Shown here in pieces: positions 26,001-32,866 of a stretch of DNA of 62,086 bases; the first letter of the stretch is position 1, and each line of letters starts with the position of its first letter. The notes below the pieces were generated by a model, which worked only from the letters and a program-made list of their open reading frames with translations, was not told the DNA's origin and searched no databases. Origin of the DNA: CALJIC01 sp039805565 (GTDB lineage Bacteria; Chloroflexota; Chloroflexia; Chloroflexales; Roseiflexaceae); assembly GCA_039805565.1 (NCBI GenBank), contig JBDLTZ010000128.1, positions 1-62,086 on the forward strand, written 5' to 3'. The position numbers and the translations under genes were made by a program.

Positions 26001-26518
26001 AGCGCGAAGCCGAGGATGTTGTGGAGGTAGAGGGTGGCGGTGAGCTCGCGGCTGATGCGCTGGAGCGCCTTGAGCTGCTGGTGGCGGCTGCGGGGGCGCG
26101 GGTCCTCCTCGCGGCGCAGGTCTGCGATCAGCAGCTCGATCTGGCCGCCGAGCGCCAGGAGGAACCCGGGCGATAGCGGCTGGTGGTCGTCGGTGGGGGC
26201 GCCGAGGATGATCTCGCCGGCCGTCTCGCCCAGGTAGAGCAGCTGGATCGCGAGGGAGCGCTCCGGGAGGGGGTGGCCGTTGCGGTTGGCGAGCTGATGG
26301 AGAAGCTCCTCGCCGAGGCCCCACCCCGACGCGATCGTCTCGTCGTCGGCGTCGCGGAGCACCACCAGGCCCCAGGGGTGTGGCAGGTGGTCACGCGCCA
26401 GAGCGGCGATGCGCCGGCCGAGCTCGTGGAGGCTGCGTTCTGTCTGTCGGCAGGCGGCCAGAGCCGCTAGAAGCTCCCAGGCGCGCACAACCGGCGTCGC
26501 CACTGTCGTCGTGTCCAT
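20072..26518 (-). CDS. Giant cytosolic multi-GAF sensor histidine kinase
   Basis: The 2,148-aa protein has no membrane helix. From the N-terminus there is one degenerate GAF-like region, then nine clear GAF domains joined by helices that repeat the phrase S-T-L-D-L-E-x-x-L. A PAS domain (I-L-Q-S-L-G-E-G-V-M-V-L-D-E-N) follows, then HisKA with phospho-His about residue 1919 in S-H-E-L-R-T-P-L. HATPase_c has N-L-I-S-N-A-I-K-Y, E-D-N-G-V-G-I and G-G-T-G-L-G-L-S. It should autophosphorylate in response to one or more small ligands or redox cues sensed by the GAFs. The response regulator gene lies just upstream and the hydrolase-fold gene overlaps its 3' end. I start at ATG 26518; a TTG 90 bp upstream adds a Gly/Pro-rich stretch and is less likely. 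Confidence 0.92.
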   Translation of the reverse strand: MDTTTVATPVVRAWELLAALAACRQTERSLHELGRRIAALARDHLPHPWGLVVLRDADDETIASGWGLGEELLHQLANRNGHPLPERSLAIQLLYLGETAGEIILGAPTDDHQPLSPGFLLALGGQIELLIADLRREEDPRPRSRHQQLKALQRISRELTATLYLHNILGFALRESLRATRASHGYIALRGYIAHREGYDLDQDDALGVTPSPQVYIALRAVEESGPIRVVAAAGYANAEQAQLLNQEVSDGATVAEAVMATGEPAAVEVLTQDDRPRGVGPAVASALVVPIYYEAQAIGVVNLHSPTPRAFGRDTLEFARAVADQIALAIGNEERYYEQRRQREMLQQRAGTLNEVLRIGQELRADRSLEDVLEQIAFSVAETARFRAVVFYLADEDTPAHLRLIAGAGLPLNDFSRLKRAPLESAAAELLTDRRFRVGRCSFVPADALRELALPLSLTAAGAEPEPRPPHEWQHGDLMVVPLQSTQGQLVGLMLADEPYDRQRPTRRSVEPLEIFADQAAIAIENASLLRAARSQAEQMTALFRVSTATVSTLDLEELLERTYDEIVAYMGTPSFLYIASYEAARDTMRFELFKREGGNHAPHHKSSRRKSGLTGYIIDSGETLHIRDMAQTPPPAEPLRLDEQVRSWLGIPLHSQEGVIGVLAVQSFEPNAFGDRDVQFLTTLANQLAVALDKARIFREREHRISELDVLNRIGHITSSTLDLEQMLGQVYTCLENFLSLDSFFAAVYHGDRNEITMKLLVDEGERSFARPNTPPTEGSLTQWIITNRQPLRFRDLREESDDSGLKPIAFGNQERESAAWIGVPLLVGETEVVGVLSAQSYTPDMYGERELSFLTTVASQVALGVQNARLFEERERQIIELDALGRIGRVTSSTLELRPMVQGLNAVLREVLPTDSLSLTFFNRNRSLERQLVIDNDQIVADTTSDPAFDRAEQTLAGWVVRHGRALRISDLSEVSPPFADARLLADGGARAYLGIPILDYGGTPVGALGVASQRQGVFSARDEGFLIGVGAQLSLGVQNTHLFAEAQGSAAALQSKVGELSTLLQAAQVLSSSLKPREVLDTLMEVVGRQLMVNTVALWTITEDRMLAPAAMAGIPQDIAATLRVPVGSGLTGRVASTGEPMVVSDVEAHGGSLYPSFNRANQYTSFMGVPVIYREQTIGVLSVMTVHRRLFSRDEVQLLAGLADQAAIALENARLFAEREQRIGELTTINRISQAINATLDLDELLTALHTGISEVLDTSASFIALYDAQTRHLTFPLVYDDGRRSPHDEGDTYVLEVAHGLTATVVLERRPLLLRSYQEVDAISIEPVLPGERPIGSWLGVPIIQGDEVLGVLNVQSHEPGAFDQDALRFLTTVANQAAIALNNARLFQSEQSRRRVADTLREVALTLTGVLQLDEIMTLILDQLARVIPYDTASLMLREGEMLRVAAARGWDEPVRGAVEQLRFGVDDEPYLQRVVRERRPVAVADIRAEKLPSNAPEDGTEHIRSWIGAPLLLNDEVIGVLNVDSRTPGAYDEDDAQLAFALASQAAQAIRNARLFDEVRRFTADLERRVDERTAALGDVNNQLAAERDRLQAVHAITLELTANLDLEKTLNQALGLTAAALGAKRGSIMLLDPQSNMLTCRAVIASSGAVETTTIPITFAQGLGLSGWVMKHQEAVCIADVGADMRWLREEGRADEVRSVIAAPLMTQDGPLGVVMLSSPRPSSFSQEQVQLLSTIANEVAIVIHNATLYTVINEIAYERSELLAQQREENSKNHAILQSLGEGVMVLDENLRVVLFNDAAEQMLAIPASYLSAQPLAQLLRHGATPAATRRAEVMYEGLRQGLHALGDQGRNYNRLIELPSPDQTITLNFAPWVDPRGNLYGCVVVLRDITREIESDRAKRDFISSVSHELRTPLTSIKGYVDLLLLGAAGQLNEGQLSFLSVVKNNANRLMDLINDILEIGRIDANKIQLNLEQVSLEHVLQDVLQTLRAEIDRKQLSVALELAPDLPPITADPRRLTQVVMNLISNAIKYTYASGRVALRVTLNPAGLVQVDVEDNGVGISPEQQQHLFRRFYRADNPLRDEAGGTGLGLSIAKSLVELHGGEMWVESETGRGSTFSFIVPVTQPEQDEHSDGMVP

Positions 26519-26681
26519 AAGGCCTATGGCGGGCTCCGTCGCGGGGGGCGATGGAGCACCGCCTCCTCCGCTACCAGCGCACGAGTGCGTGATACTTCTT
26601 CCGTGCAATCACGTTGTGGCGGGACGTAGAGCGAAGCGTGTGCAGCGAAGGGGGTGTGCCGACCCTGCGCCGTGAGCGCGC

Positions 26682-27626
26682 CTACGTGCGCCCGAAGCTT
26701 GCGTTGCTCTTTCTGCCGAGCTCGCGGGCCTCGGCCACCGCGCGCTGTCGGACTTCCTCGGCGGTCTCGCTAAGCTCGCGGATATCGTAGAACGGGCCGT
26801 CGTCGCTGGTGAGCACGCCCACTGAGATCGACATCAGCGGCACCTGGCGCGCGTTGCCCTGGTCGTCCGTGACGCTAATCGAGCCCTTGACGCGGTCGCG
26901 ATAGTTGTAGTGCAGGCCGATCTCCGCGTCGAATCGCTCGCAGAGGCGGGCGGCGATCGCCTGCATCTGGTCGGGGCTGGAGGTGATCACGAAGGCCGGC
27001 CCCACCACCATCTGGCCCACGAAGTCCTCGGGGCGGCCGAGCTCGTTGACGACCTCGCTGAGCAGGAGGGCGGTGAACTTCAGCACGTCCTCGCTCACCA
27101 CGGCGCCGTAGGCCTGTGTGAAGGTATCGAAGCCGTTGATCTGGACTTGTGCCAGCGCCCAGCCGCTTGCCGAGAGGAGCGCGCGGTACTGCTCGTTGAT
27201 CAGCTCGGCGGTGGGCAGGTTGGTCACCGGGTGGGTGAGGTTCTTCTGGCGCGTGCGGTCGAGGGCGCCCTTGACGATCGTGTGGACCTCCTCGATGTCG
27301 AAGGGCTTGACGATGTAGTACTCGGCCTGCACCTCGCCGAGCCCCTTGAGGCGGTCCTGCTTCTCACCGCGCGCGGTGAGAAAGATGATCGGGATGTGGC
27401 GGGTGCGGGCGCTCTGGCGCAGGGCCTTACCGATGTCGTAGCCCTCCATATCGGGCAGGTTGACGTCGAGCAGCGCCAGGTTGGGCGGCGTCTTGCGGCA
27501 GATATCGAGCGCCACCGAGCCACGCATGGCCGTCATCACATCGTAGCCTTGGGAGGTGAAGTAGATCTTCAGCAGGCTTGAAATATCAGGTGCGTCTTCG
27601 ACGACCAGTATCTTCTCTTTGCTCAC
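26682..27626 (-). CDS. Response regulator with degenerate GGDEF-like output domain
   Basis: The 314-aa protein has a receiver domain with phospho-acceptor Asp54 in A-L-L-D-V-N-L-P-D-M, Thr84 and Lys107 in V-K-P-F-D. Residues 130-314 look like a GGDEF domain: the entry motif V-T-N-L-P-T is there, but the active-site strand reads Q-M-V-V-G-P-A-F-V-I, so G-G-D-E-F is lost. It should not make cyclic di-GMP; it may bind a nucleotide or act by dimerisation. It starts 12 bp after the hexapeptide gene with a GTG and lies 163 bp before the giant kinase, its likely phosphodonor. Confidence 0.85.
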   Translation of the reverse strand: MSKEKILVVEDAPDISSLLKIYFTSQGYDVMTAMRGSVALDICRKTPPNLALLDVNLPDMEGYDIGKALRQSARTRHIPIIFLTARGEKQDRLKGLGEVQAEYYIVKPFDIEEVHTIVKGALDRTRQKNLTHPVTNLPTAELINEQYRALLSASGWALAQVQINGFDTFTQAYGAVVSEDVLKFTALLLSEVVNELGRPEDFVGQMVVGPAFVITSSPDQMQAIAARLCERFDAEIGLHYNYRDRVKGSISVTDDQGNARQVPLMSISVGVLTSDDGPFYDIRELSETAEEVRQRAVAEARELGRKSNASFGRT

Positions 27627-27638
27627 GGAGGATGCCTC

Positions 27639-29054
27639 CTAGTGTCGCAGGGTAACGGGGGCGGGGAGCGACATCTCTAGCGGCTCGACCCGCCCGGGCG
27701 GGCGCTGGCTTTCGGGCGGATGAGCGGGTGTCTCAGGCGGCTCCACGCGGCGCGGCCACTCGTAGACCGTGCGATGCGGCTCGCCATTGTCGTCCAGCTC
27801 GTTGTCATCGTCGCCGGGGACGTGGATCACATTACGCGCCACGGCCGTGTCGGACGCGGTGTAGAGCATCGTGGTGCTGGAGTGCACCATGCGGGCCGGG
27901 TAGAAGACGAAGCCGCTGCCGATCTTGACGTTGTGCCCGACGGCAGAGCCGAGCACCGGCAGGCCCACGTCCACCAGCTCGGGCTTCTCGGCGCCCCTGA
28001 ACTGGTGGAAGGTGCGGATCGGCTGGCCGCGGAGGTGGAAGTCGGTAAAGATATTGCCTGCGCCGATGAAGGTGTTGCGGCCCACGACGCACATCTGGAG
28101 GCAGCTGAGCTGCGCCACCATCGTGTTCTCCATGAGCGACGTCATGAACAGGCCTGCGTTGAACGGCAGGTAGCAGCGGTCGCTCACCACGCTGAGCATC
28201 ACCTGGGAGCCCTGCATGATAGTGACGTTGTCGCCGATCAGGCTGTTGGTGATCGTCACGCCGGCGCCGATGTTGACGTTATTGCCGATGACCGTCGGGC
28301 CGTGGATAGTGGCGGTGGGGTCGATCGAGCAGTTCTTGCCGATCTTGACCAGGCGCGAGCTGGCCAGGAAGTGGTTTCGCCAGCGCGGGACGAGTGGGTT
28401 CAGCTTGTCGGCCAGGGTAGTGAGCGAGACGAGGATCTTCTCCTTCCAGCTATTCTCGACCAGCTGCTCGTGGGCGCGGCCCCACTGGAAGACGCCGAAG
28501 GGCGAGTTGGCCAGGAAGAGATGCACCCAACTCTCAATCGAGAGGAAGGCGCGCAGCGGCACCTGGTAGACCAGGTCGCCGTGGCGGGCCATGTAGCTGG
28601 GGATGTGGTAGTAGCCCATCTCGCGCGACTGCGTGTCGATCAACAGCGGCTCAGGCTCGTCGCCGACGCCGTTCGGGTAGTAGAACAGGTCGGCGAGGTA
28701 CACGTCGCGCTGGGGGTCGAGGCGGATGCCCTCCTGGAGGAGGAGGGCGTGGGCAGTGATGGACTTGTCGGTGCGGGCGAAGGCGATCTGGCAGGCGCGT
28801 GCGCCTGATTTCGCCTGGGCAACAAAGGCGCTTATCAGCGCCTCGTTGAAAAAGAGATTATCCCGGTGGACGAGGAGCTCTTCGCGGTCAGGGGGGATCT
28901 CGGTCAGGGAGTCCACTTCCAGTGCGCCACGGCAGTATGGAGACAACAGGTCGCGCTGGAGCAGCCAGAGCGGCTTGTTAAGCACCCGTAGATCGCGCGC
29001 CGGCTCGCCGAAAGGGGGGATGAGCGTCCGCTCGCGAAGAACAATCCGTTTCAT
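27639..29054 (-). CDS. Hexapeptide-repeat (left-handed beta-helix) transferase-like protein
   Basis: In this 471-aa protein residues 245-400 are a left-handed beta helix of [LIV]-G-x-x-x-x repeats, such as I-G-N-N-V-N, I-G-A-G-V-T, I-G-D-N-V-T and V-G-R-N-T-F-I-G-A-G. The N-terminal 240 residues are not a clear nucleotidyltransferase: no L-A-A-G-x-G-T-R-M motif is present, although the layout is GlmU-like. The last 60 residues are polar and Pro-rich. An acyl- or nucleotidyl-transferase role in sugar metabolism is possible but unproven. It heads the operon with the response regulator and carries its own promoter at 29129-29158. Confidence 0.75.
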   Translation of the reverse strand: MKRIVLRERTLIPPFGEPARDLRVLNKPLWLLQRDLLSPYCRGALEVDSLTEIPPDREELLVHRDNLFFNEALISAFVAQAKSGARACQIAFARTDKSITAHALLLQEGIRLDPQRDVYLADLFYYPNGVGDEPEPLLIDTQSREMGYYHIPSYMARHGDLVYQVPLRAFLSIESWVHLFLANSPFGVFQWGRAHEQLVENSWKEKILVSLTTLADKLNPLVPRWRNHFLASSRLVKIGKNCSIDPTATIHGPTVIGNNVNIGAGVTITNSLIGDNVTIMQGSQVMLSVVSDRCYLPFNAGLFMTSLMENTMVAQLSCLQMCVVGRNTFIGAGNIFTDFHLRGQPIRTFHQFRGAEKPELVDVGLPVLGSAVGHNVKIGSGFVFYPARMVHSSTTMLYTASDTAVARNVIHVPGDDDNELDDNGEPHRTVYEWPRRVEPPETPAHPPESQRPPGRVEPLEMSLPAPVTLRH

Positions 29055-29128
29055 CGATTGCAGCTCCCCGTTGTTTCGGCCGGAGGGCGAAGATGGGTAG
29101 TGGACCTCCTCCGGGGCATGGCCCCTGT

Positions 29129-29158
29129 ACTATACATATGCGCGTTCGGCACCCTCAA
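29129..29158 (-). promoter_or_regulatory. Putative promoter of the hexapeptide/RR/kinase operon
   Basis: On the minus strand TTGAGG (29153-29158) and TATAGT (29129-29134) are 18 bp apart, about 75 bp before the hexapeptide start codon. It would drive the four-gene operon ending at the terminator near 19.2 kb. Confidence 0.6.
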
Positions 29159-29233
29159 GGCCCACAGATTACATTCGCATTACGTGGGCGGCGAGCAGGG
29201 CCGAGCGAGTGACTGAGACGCGGTATAGGGGTT

Positions 29234-29881
29234 CTAGTCCACCGGATCCTTATTGATGGCGAACGTGCAGATCTCGGCGCCGGTGCCGCGGCACTCGACC
29301 TCTTCCATGTGGAAGGAGTGACCGCCGGTAACCCACGTGAGCGACTCCTCGAGGATGCCCTGCGCCAGATGGCAGCAGGGGCGGTCTGTCTGACGACCCC
29401 AGCAGACCGGGCACTTCTCGATGATATACATGAACTGGCCCTTGCGCTCCTCGACGCGCGTCGGCTGGTCGCTGAAGCGGTCGAAGGTTTGCGCCACGGC
29501 GTTGAGGACGATCTTCATCTTCATCGTCATGGGCATCAGCTTGAGCGCGAGGTCGGCCATGCCGAGAAGTGGGCCGAACTCCTTGAGGCCGAGGTTAAAG
29601 GCGTAGCGCCCGGCGCGCAGCTCCATGCCGCGTGCGCCGCGGGGGCCGTACATCGTGTCGGTGGACTTCGAGATAGCGGAGAGGTCGCTGAATGGGAACT
29701 CGCGCTTGAGGTTATTTGCGGGAGGGTTATTCACCAGGTGCCGAGTGCCGGCAAGGTTCAACAGCGCGTTGACGCCATTGCGACCCATCACGTCCTCGAG
29801 GCTAATGAGATAGAGTCTCCCGATTAGGTTTGGGTAAAATCGGGGCTCTAGCTCGTTTGCGTTGCCACGCTCGTCAGGCAT
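29234..29881 (-). CDS. V4R (4-vinyl reductase-like) domain protein
   Basis: The 215-aa protein ends in a V4R domain: K-C-P-V-C-W-G, then R-P-C-C-H-L-A-Q-G, E-E-S-L-T-W-V-T-G-G, and V-E-C-R-G-T-G-A-E-I-C-T-F-A-I. V4R domains bind small hydrophobic ligands or tetrapyrroles and occur in BchJ, in XylR-type regulators and as stand-alone proteins. The four-plus Cys residues may bind a metal. The N-terminal 90 residues carry no known motif. It has its own 17-bp-spaced promoter and lies just upstream of the kinase operon on the same strand, so a sensory role linked to it is possible but not shown. Confidence 0.8.
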   Translation of the reverse strand: MPDERGNANELEPRFYPNLIGRLYLISLEDVMGRNGVNALLNLAGTRHLVNNPPANNLKREFPFSDLSAISKSTDTMYGPRGARGMELRAGRYAFNLGLKEFGPLLGMADLALKLMPMTMKMKIVLNAVAQTFDRFSDQPTRVEERKGQFMYIIEKCPVCWGRQTDRPCCHLAQGILEESLTWVTGGHSFHMEEVECRGTGAEICTFAINKDPVD

Positions 29882-29948
29882 TGCCTGGCTCCTTACGGGT
29901 CTAGGAGGTGGAAGGCAGTCGGAATCTACAGCCTACTAGGCTTGATTC

Positions 29949-29977
29949 ATTGTACACGAACGGTTAGGGGGCGTCAA
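29949..29977 (-). promoter_or_regulatory. Sigma-70-type promoter of the V4R gene
   Basis: On the minus strand TTGACG (29972-29977), a 17-bp spacer and TACAAT (29949-29954) form a near-consensus promoter about 70 bp upstream of the V4R start codon. The rest of the 29882-30177 gap shows only a pyrimidine-rich stretch. Confidence 0.82.
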
Positions 29978-30177
29978 CAGCGACGGAAGGGACTTCCGGG
30001 GGGAGTAGGGCTAGTACTGCCGGGGGTGCCAGCGAGGGCGGTTAGAAGTGGTTGGCGGCACAGCGGCCCCTCACCTCACCGTCCCCCTCTCCCTGACGCG
30101 CGTGCGGGGCAGGCGTGTGCCCTCGCAACCTCCTGTATCATAGGGCGGTGATCGCGGTGCGGCTGAGCGGGGGGCGG

Positions 30178-31389
30178 ATGGCGGGTCTGAAGATTGTGAT
30201 GCTGGCGCCGTTCGGTATCCGGCCAAAGGGGACGCTGGCGGCGCGAATGTTGCCGCTGGCACAGGCGCTGGTGCGGCGCGGGCACCAGGTGAGCATCGTA
30301 GCGCCGCCGGTGCAGAACCCGGAGGACGCGGGGCGCACCGAGGTGCTGGGGGGCGTGGTGGTGACGCACACGGCGCAGGCGCGCCCGGGCCTGGCTGGGG
30401 CCCCGGAGCAGGCGATGCTGCTGCTGCGCGCGGCGCTGGCGGTACGGCCGGACGCACTACACCTGTTCAAGCCGAAGGGGTACGCCGGGCTGGCGGCGCT
30501 GGCGGTGCGCGCCATCCGCCGGGGGCTGCCGCTGGTGGTGGACACGGACGACTGGGAGGGGTGGGGCGGCTGGAACGATCTGCTGCCCTACCCATACCCG
30601 GCGAAGCTGCTGTTCGCGTGGCAGGAGCGTGACCTGCCGCGGCGGGCGGCGGCGGTGACGGTGGCGAGCCGGACGCTGGAGGAGCAGGTACGCGGCTTCG
30701 GCATTCCGGCGGAGCGGGTGTTCTTCGTGCCGAATGGGACCACGAGTGCTGAGGGACGAGTGCTGAGTGCTAAGCTATCGCTGCCTGCCCTGCCTCCTCA
30801 GCACTCAGCACCCAAGACTCAGCGCTTACTGCTCTACACCCGCTTCTGGGAGCTGGACGTGCGGGATGTGGTGGCGATGCTGGCGGGGGTTATGGCGCGG
30901 CGTCCGGGCGCGCGGCTGGTGGTGGTGGGGCGGGGGGAGCGCGGCGAGGAGCGCGAGCTGCTGCGGCTGGCGGAGCGGGCTGGGCTGGCGGACGCGCTAG
31001 ACTACCGCGGATGGCTCGAGCCGGCGGCGATTCCGGCGGTGCTGGCGGCGGCGGACGTGGCGCTCTCGCCCCTGGACGACACGCTGATCAATCGGGCGCG
31101 CGGGCTGGCGAAGCTGCTGGAGCTGATGGCGGCGGGCCTGCCGGTGGTGGCAAGCCGGGTGGGCATGGCCGCCGAGTACATCGAGGATGGGCGGAGTGGG
31201 GTGCTTGTGCCGCCGGGGGATGCCGGGGCGATGGCGCGAGCGGCGGCGGAGCTGCTGGGTGACGCAGCGCTGCGGCGGCTGCTCGCGGAGGGCGCCCGCG
31301 CGCGAGCGGCGGAGTACAGCTGGGATGCCCTGGCCGTGACGGCCGAGGGGGCCTACGAGCACGCCCTGAGCCGCGGCGGGGGGGGGTGA
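30178..31389 (+). CDS. GT4 family glycosyltransferase with an in-frame heptad-repeat insertion
   Basis: The 403-aa protein is a GT-B fold GT4 enzyme. The N-domain begins M-A-G-L-K-I-V-M-L-A-P-F-G, and the C-domain has A-D-V-A-L-S-P-L-D-D and L-E-L-M-A-A-G-L-P-V-V-A-S-R-V-G. Between V-P-N-G-T and L-L-L-Y-T-R-F-W, where GT4 proteins have the inter-domain linker, about 28 residues (189-217) are encoded by 7-bp DNA repeats and look unrelated to the family. The start at 30178 follows a GGGGGGCGG ribosome site; an upstream in-frame codon at 30115 is not supported. First gene of the glycan cluster. Confidence 0.88.
   Translation: MAGLKIVMLAPFGIRPKGTLAARMLPLAQALVRRGHQVSIVAPPVQNPEDAGRTEVLGGVVVTHTAQARPGLAGAPEQAMLLLRAALAVRPDALHLFKPKGYAGLAALAVRAIRRGLPLVVDTDDWEGWGGWNDLLPYPYPAKLLFAWQERDLPRRAAAVTVASRTLEEQVRGFGIPAERVFFVPNGTTSAEGRVLSAKLSLPALPPQHSAPKTQRLLLYTRFWELDVRDVVAMLAGVMARRPGARLVVVGRGERGEERELLRLAERAGLADALDYRGWLEPAAIPAVLAAADVALSPLDDTLINRARGLAKLLELMAAGLPVVASRVGMAAEYIEDGRSGVLVPPGDAGAMARAAAELLGDAALRRLLAEGARARAAEYSWDALAVTAEGAYEHALSRGGGG
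30744..30827. repeat. Intragenic heptanucleotide repeat element with inverted halves
   Basis: Twelve consecutive 7-bp units fill 84 bp. The left half has GAGTGCT three times plus variants; the right half has AGCACTC-like units, the reverse complement. The halves share an 11-bp perfect stem (30761-30771 with 30800-30810). The element lies inside the GT4 gene in frame, because 84 bp is 28 codons. The unit GAGTGCT is the same as in the array at 38181-38285. Confidence 0.85.
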
Positions 31390-31457
31390 CGACGGACGAC
31401 AGACTGCTGACGACGGACGACGAACTGCTGGCGACGGACGACGGGCTGCTGGCGACT
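31388..31457. repeat. Heptanucleotide repeat array (21-bp higher-order period)
   Basis: Ten 7-bp units, organised as GACGACG-GACGACR-NRCTGCT triplets, begin within the stop codon of the GT4 gene. The rest of the 31390-31735 gap has no gene. It contains a TACAAT hexamer at 31622-31627 that could be the -10 of the following gene. Confidence 0.8.
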
Positions 31458-31735
31458 GTCTCGCGCCTGATTGAGCACAGACAGTATCGCTGCTTGCCCG
31501 CCGACGTTCCTTAGATCGATCACGATCTGTTCATCTCCGGCACGTTGGCTTGTTGTACACTCCCGGTGCACCTGAGCGCTGCGGGAAACTCTTCCTGTGG
31601 ACGCGGCGGCGGTGGGGGCGGTACAATAGAGCAAGATGGCCACGGCGCCCGGGACGATACCGCGCAGATAGCGCGGCATCTCGACCGGGCGCTTGCGTTT
31701 CGTGGCGAGGGAAGCGACGATACCAGGATGGAGCC

Positions 31736-32866
31736 ATGGCAGACCTAGACGTGGAGATCGGCGCCGGTCGGGGTGCGGCGGCGCAGCGGCCTTCCCCGGC
31801 CACTGAGGCCGCAGGGATCCCGACTGACGACGCGGCCGCGGCGCTGCGCTTCTGCCGGCAGCTCGCGGGGCTGCTGGCCGAGGCGGCGATCCCCTCGGGC
31901 GACGGCGCCCTTGGTGTGGCGGAGGGCCGCGAGCGGCCGCGACTCTCGGTGGTGATCCCGGTCTACAACGAGCAGGAGAACCTGCCGGTGCTCTACGAGC
32001 GCCTGACGGCCGTGCTGGAGGATGTGGGCCTGAGCTACGAGGTGCTGTTCGTGGACGACGGCAGCCGCGACGCGAGCCTGGGGCTGCTGCGCGAGCTAGC
32101 GTGGGCCGACGAGCGGGTGGCCGTGGTGGAGCTGGCGCGCAACTTTGGCCACCAGGTGGCGATCAGCGCCGGGCTGGACCACGCGCGCGGCGACGGGGTG
32201 ATCGTGATGGACGCCGACCTGCAGGACCCGCCCGAGGTGCTGCCGCGCTTCATCGACTCCTGGCTGGCCGGGCACGATGTGGTGTACGCCGTGCGGGAGC
32301 AGCGCAAGGAGGGGTGGCTGATGCGGCTGGCCTACGCGGCCTTCTACCGGCTGCTGCAGCGCGTGGCGCAGATCGACATCCCGCTGGACGCCGGCGACTT
32401 CTGCATCATGGATCGGCAGGTGGTGGACCTGCTGACCGGCATGCCCGAGCGCAATCGCTTCGTGCGGGGGATCCGCAGCTGGGTAGGGCTGGACCAGGTG
32501 GGGCTGGCCTACGAGCGGCACGGGCGTCACGCCGGCCGGCCGAAGTACACAGTGTCGCGCCTGCTCTACCTGGCGCTCGACGGGCTGGTGTCGTTCAGCT
32601 TCCTGCCGCTGCGCGTGATCACCGCGCTGGGGTTTCTGGTCTCGGCGATCTCGATCGTGCTCGCGGCAGCCTACACGATCCAGCGGCTGACGGTGGGGCT
32701 CTACCCTCCGGGCTTCGCGACGCTGACGGTGGCGATCTTCCTCCTCTCCGGCATCCAGCTGATCACCATCGGCGTGATCGGTGAGTACGTGGGCCGGATC
32801 TTCGAGGAGGTCAAGCAGCGCCCGCTGTATGTGGTGCGGCGCGTGATCGGGAGGGGTGCGGCCTGA
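31736..32866 (+). CDS. Polyprenyl-phosphate GT2 glycosyltransferase with two C-terminal TM helices
   Basis: The 376-aa protein is an ArnC/GtrB-type GT2. An N-terminal extension of about 70 residues precedes V-V-I-P-V-Y-N-E-Q-E-N-L, F-V-D-D-G-S-R-D and the metal motif V-M-D-A-D-L-Q-D-P-P. Two transmembrane segments near the C-terminus (about 285-310 and 325-345) anchor it. These enzymes attach a sugar to undecaprenyl or decaprenyl phosphate on the inner face of the membrane. The stop codon overlaps the next gene (TGATG). I start at ATG 31736; there is only a weak ribosome site. Confidence 0.88.
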   Translation: MADLDVEIGAGRGAAAQRPSPATEAAGIPTDDAAAALRFCRQLAGLLAEAAIPSGDGALGVAEGRERPRLSVVIPVYNEQENLPVLYERLTAVLEDVGLSYEVLFVDDGSRDASLGLLRELAWADERVAVVELARNFGHQVAISAGLDHARGDGVIVMDADLQDPPEVLPRFIDSWLAGHDVVYAVREQRKEGWLMRLAYAAFYRLLQRVAQIDIPLDAGDFCIMDRQVVDLLTGMPERNRFVRGIRSWVGLDQVGLAYERHGRHAGRPKYTVSRLLYLALDGLVSFSFLPLRVITALGFLVSAISIVLAAAYTIQRLTVGLYPPGFATLTVAIFLLSGIQLITIGVIGEYVGRIFEEVKQRPLYVVRRVIGRGAA

